This document shows positions 60,688-64,000 of a stretch of 64,000 nucleotides of DNA, piece after piece. The stretch comes from Sebastes aleutianus. Lineage: Eukaryota; Chordata; Actinopteri; Perciformes; Sebastidae. The DNA lies in assembly GCA_916700875.1 (NCBI GenBank), contig CAKAKS010000039.1, positions 14,295,139 to 14,359,138 of the forward strand. The letters are read 5' to 3'. Each line of letters begins with the position of its first letter. Position 1 is the stretch's first letter. The position numbers and the translations under genes were made by a program. Under the pieces are notes generated by a model. The model had not been told where the DNA came from, did no database searches, and saw only the letters and a program-made list of their open reading frames with translations.

Positions 60688-63119
60688 TCGGTCCATTTAA
60701 ATACTATACAGCTGGCATGAAATCCTCCCTATGTTGGTTATATATATATATATATATATAAATATGTAAGACATGCCCGTATTTAATTAATCTGTGAAGA
60801 TGTAATGCATTTAAAAAAAAAAAAGAAGAGTATAATTTCCCTAAGACTCATTCATCCATTTCTCCTCCCAGTCATCGTATTTTATTGATCTAACCCATTC
60901 ATAGCAATATTAAGGTAGCCATAAATCTCATACAATAGTTGGCCCAGTCTCTATGACAGACATGAGACCATTCGGTTTTATAGCTGAGCTAGTGTAAGTC
61001 TGGCCCAATCACATTAGTTCCAGACCGATAAAGCCCAGAGGAGAACTAAAACACAATTTACTGCATTTATTTATTTGTATCAGCCATAACGGATGCATGG
61101 CAGAAAACAAGAAGACGTAATTTGTCCTGTTTGTGGTAACCGAATGAGGTCGCTTCCTGCCAAATCTCGCTCTAGCTTGGTGAGCGATGAGTGTGAATGT
61201 TGGACGTGTGTTATTTGTTGTGCTGTCAGTGCGAATTATGCTTATTAAAGCAGCTCCTGTAATTACTGCAGGAGATAATCACTTATTCACCTGAAATATT
61301 AATACAGACAGAGGCAGGAAGCATGATCAATATTAATCTTGGCTCACCCACAAACACACACACACACACACACACACATGAACACACTTGCACTGCGTAA
61401 ACTCCCATGAATAATTAAGATAGGTTCAAGCTCTGAACTTGTCAGCGTGAATACAAATGCCACGGTGAACAAGTCAACTCTGAAATTAGTTATCCGACGT
61501 CAATCTTGTTCAGCCTGGATTCAAAGGAAAATTCAACACAGACCATATTTAAATCATGTTATTCCTTATTTCTTGGTGAGACCAACAGAACATGAATAAA
61601 TCTCTGCCAAAGAAAACACCAAAAAGAGCCATATTGAAGTGTTTCGCTCGTTGCCAACTGGCGAAGAAGAGCGGCTCTGAATGGTGAGAAAATAGTAGGT
61701 GTGTGGCTATAATCGGAAACGGAAAAGTGATGATATAAAAAGTTGTGACAGTAAGCTGGTTTTCCTGTGACAGACAGAACATCTGGGCTGACAGCTATGA
61801 CAGTAAGAGCACTTGTAAGGTAACGCCCTCTATGCTAATGCTCACATATGCAGTGTAAAATGGAGTCAAGGGACACCATGCCAGAAGATGAACCCAGTTT
61901 TGGCTCCACGCCATACAAGGTAAAAAAAAAAAAAAATCCCTTGAGGATAAATCTATTTTGGAGAGGACAACTGTAAAGGTGATAATATTTGTCACTTTCA
62001 CTTTCACTCCTTTTCTTACTCCCTCCCTCATCACTCACACTTCCCTTTTCTCCTTCCTCCCTTCCTGTCCATCATCTATCTCCTCTCCATCCCTGCTCCT
62101 TTTTGCCCCTCCCTAGAGTGGGGTGCATGGCCTATCGCCATAGTAACAGACAGCCATGACAGGTGGAGATAGCAGGTAGTGCTGCGATGCATGACTCCCC
62201 CTGGGACTGCAGGATGCCAACACTATAGAATGAGAATGAGCAGAACAAGCTCCCTTATACAAAGTCACCCTGCATACAGGGGGTGTACTTTAATATCCAT
62301 TGAAGCTGATCGTAAGAGGGGGTCCTTATGCCTTATCTGTATTCTACACGTGCAGCAAAGCCACACTGCCATTGTTTCACTGTGCGGCCGGACAGAGGAG
62401 GGTGAGGGAGGAGTTCAATGGCTTTACGCATGTAGTGTGTTTCTATTTCATCGCTCTCTATGGCCAGATCTGAACCAGGCCAAGCCAATCTGTTTCATGT
62501 CAGCGAGGGTCTGGATTCTACACTAACAAGATCCTACAAATCCTCTGCCATGGGCTGCAGAAATTTCTCTATAGTGTGTGATTGAATTCAGTCTTGAAGA
62601 TGGGATGCTAATGTCACACACACACACACATAGCACACCTTTTTAGCAACTTATTTACATGCACTGCACACACACATGCCATTTTCAAGACATATTAAAT
62701 GACATCTGTGTCCAGACATGCACAGACACCGTGTTCAGCACCGCATCCCAGTGCCTGCGGCAGTCTGTCTATCTGTGAGGGATTTTTCCCCATTCACCAC
62801 TGCAGCAGTCGAACACGTGGAGGAGTTAGACAAAAAAGCTGGAGTTTTTCTGAGTTGGATGCAAGAGACAGACGGTTCTTCAGTACGGAAAGCGGCTTTT
62901 AGAAGTTATCGGAGGATTGTAGATGGTAGTAAAGGGGAGGAGCAAACGAGCAGCATCCCTTTTAATGAGATGACAGCAGCTCAACCTCCTGCATTAGTGG
63001 CTGCATTAGCATTTTTTCCATGAGGAGGAGAGAGTGATGAGGGAAAGACACAGCAGAGAGAAAGAAAGAAACAAAGACAGACAGTAGATGATGAATACTA
63101 TACCCCCTCTGAGACTCAC
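60376..63119 (-). other. Intron immediately downstream of exon 1a
   Basis: (GA)n at 60653-60685, (AT)n at about 60741-60760, (CA)n at 61353-61378 and a short CA run at about 62616. The 60900-61340 part is complex, repeat-free and AT-rich with TAATTA/ATTAAT words, a possible conserved element. No exon recognised. Confidence 0.5.
60653..60685. repeat. (GA)n microsatellite
   Basis: About 16 GA units. Confidence 0.97.
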
Positions 63120-63164
63120 CATGAGCAAACACACGGCTGATTCGGGCATGAGTTGGACAGCCAT
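63120..63164 (-). CDS. frmd4a: frmd4a first coding exon (exon 1a), 15 codons
   Basis: Read on the minus strand, an ATG at 63164 opens 15 codons, MAVQLMPESAVCLLM. They are followed directly by GTGAGT, a strong splice donor at 63119-63114. The start has A at -3 and G at +4, a good Kozak context. From memory, the vertebrate FRMD4A protein begins with almost the same peptide (same length, about 11 of 15 identical) and its first exon also ends at LLM, before a second exon opening with MTEGRRCQ. The exon ends in phase 0. FRMD4A is a cytoplasmic FERM-domain scaffold that binds Par-3 and cytohesin-type Arf6 exchange factors in cell polarity. FRMD4B is less likely because its amino terminus, as I recall it, differs. 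The second exon is not in the window and would lie left of position 1. The 5' UTR lies to the right, but its start is not visible. Confidence 0.8.
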
Positions 63165-64000
63165 GATGGGATCCTCTTATGGATTCTTGTGGAAAGGGAA
63201 CGTCGCCAATTTCCAGCAGGGACCCTCTTCCTCGTTCCTCCTGGTGTTCACTCAGGAAGCACGCTCACCTTTGTCCAGATGAGGTCCTTTGATTGGCCCT
63301 CCCACTCTGTGTCCTTACCCACCTCCCTCTGTCTCTCAGTCAGTGCTGCAGACAGCCTCTGGTCTCTAATTGTAGTGCCACTGTCCCTGGAGAGCCTGTG
63401 ACTCCCCAGTCTCTCTGCGACTCTTCAGACTGAGCGAAAAGCAATCCTCCCCTCCAGTTCTTTGATCTGAGAGCAGAGCAGATCCCCCCCCCCCCCACAA
63501 GCACACACACTCCTCCTTTCACTTTTAAAACACTCCCTGCAGACCCCCACGCCCACCTCCCCCAAACCCCTGTGACTTGGGCGCCTCTTACTAAATGCTC
63601 CCCTCCCTCTGTTGCTGCCTTCTGCCTCCCTTTTCCAGTCCACTCTCCTCAAAACACAAAGCACATCTCAGGCGTGCACGTGGGTTTCCGGTCTATTCTC
63701 TTTCTCCTGAGGCTGCCCGGTCGCCGCTCCACGGGATGCAACCTGCATCAGTGATGCTGTCGCCAGTCCAAAGCACTCCTGGTGGGAAAGACAGACGTTC
63801 AGCTCACCTCTCTCACTCAGAGATCCAACGCACAGAGATCCACTTCAGGCTGATCCCCTGCCTCATATATCATCAGCTATGAGACAAGGGCAGCAAAAAA
63901 CAGTAAAGGAGAGTGTAATAGACAGTTTCAAGAGGATGAGAGGATGAGAGGTGTAGTGGAGAGAGCAGCCACTGGTGCGAGAGGTCCACACTGTGCTGAG
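63165..64000 (-). promoter_or_regulatory. frmd4a: Presumed 5' UTR and upstream region of exon 1a
   Basis: On the minus strand this lies upstream of the exon 1a start. It has a C run (63485-63498) and pyrimidine-rich sequence to 63700, with a moderately CpG-containing patch at 63670-63740. No TATA box or transcription start can be fixed. The call is positional inference. Confidence 0.35.

Larger units (their letters stand above)
1..63119 (-). other. frmd4a: Inferred first intron(s) of frmd4a
   Basis: This is an inference. Exon 1a at 63.1 kb is spliced toward lower coordinates and no second exon (MTEGRRCQ...) is found in any minus-strand reading here. The whole span should therefore be intron 1, containing the alternative first exons at 39.6 kb and 7.0 kb. 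FRMD4A is a very long gene in mammals, with very large 5' introns, so a first intron longer than 63 kb is plausible for a fish orthologue. The content fits intron: microsatellites, MITEs and LINE/SINE remnants, and no other convincing exon series. Confidence 0.6.

Noticed and set aside
62699..63023. 101-codon plus-strand frame next to exon 1a
   Set aside because: No domain or conserved look and no splice signals. It lies on the strand opposite the recognised exon.
1..64000. CRISPR array, prokaryotic operons, rRNA or viral genes
   Set aside because: No spaced direct repeats, ribosome binding site-led gene runs, rRNA sequence or viral genes were found. The window is vertebrate nuclear DNA.

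Overview
The window looks like teleost fish DNA, probably a percomorph. The evidence is the density of CA/GT and GA microsatellites, the fish-type non-autonomous DNA transposons, a tRNA-derived SINE with a GGATGGA-type tail, and two decayed LINE 3' ends. No long uninterrupted protein-coding gene is present. My reading is that the window is the 5' part of one large minus-strand gene and consists almost entirely of intron and upstream sequence. Three short candidate first coding exons, all on the minus strand and all ending exactly on a codon boundary before a GT donor, lie about 56 kb apart end to end. The exon at 63120-63164 (MAVQLMPESAVCLLM, then GTGAGT) closely resembles the first exon of vertebrate FRMD4A as I remember it. 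The exon at 39637-39669 (MEGLLSPMRTR, then GTAGGT) resembles the alternative FRMD4A amino terminus known from mouse. The exon at 6970-7062 (31 codons, then GTAAGA) lies in a CpG-rich stretch and could be a third alternative first exon. All three are phase-compatible with a shared second exon, which is not in the window and would lie to the left of position 1.

FRMD4A is a FERM-domain scaffold that links the Par-3 polarity protein and cytohesin-type Arf GEFs in epithelial and neuronal cells. If the assignment holds, the window is a promoter array that selects between alternative amino termini. Regulatory sequence seen near these exons includes the CpG-rich block at 7.0-7.4 kb. A palindromic RFX-type X-box lies at 40733-40746, with two half sites flanking the 39.6-kb exon.

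The rest is repeat-rich intron. Transposon remnants were delimited by eye from terminal inverted repeats and target duplications. hAT-type MITEs with exact or near-exact 8-bp duplications are at 2835-3378, 18794-19410, 21383-21961, 27941-28259, 37505-37889 and 48518-48816. TTAA-flanked elements are at 14203-15304, 51872-52578 and 56332-57104. A TTA-flanked Harbinger-like element is at 44966-45781. Several are nested: a three-level nest at 51803-52700, and two-level nests at 5054-5713, 23801-24502 and 44966-45781. Two LINE pseudogenes lie at 58.4-59.1 kb and 60.0-60.4 kb, a SINE at 33.2-33.5 kb and a truncated SINE at 31.7 kb. I found no CRISPR array, rRNA, intact tRNA or complete protein-coding gene. 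All family assignments rest on reading and memory; no database search was run.
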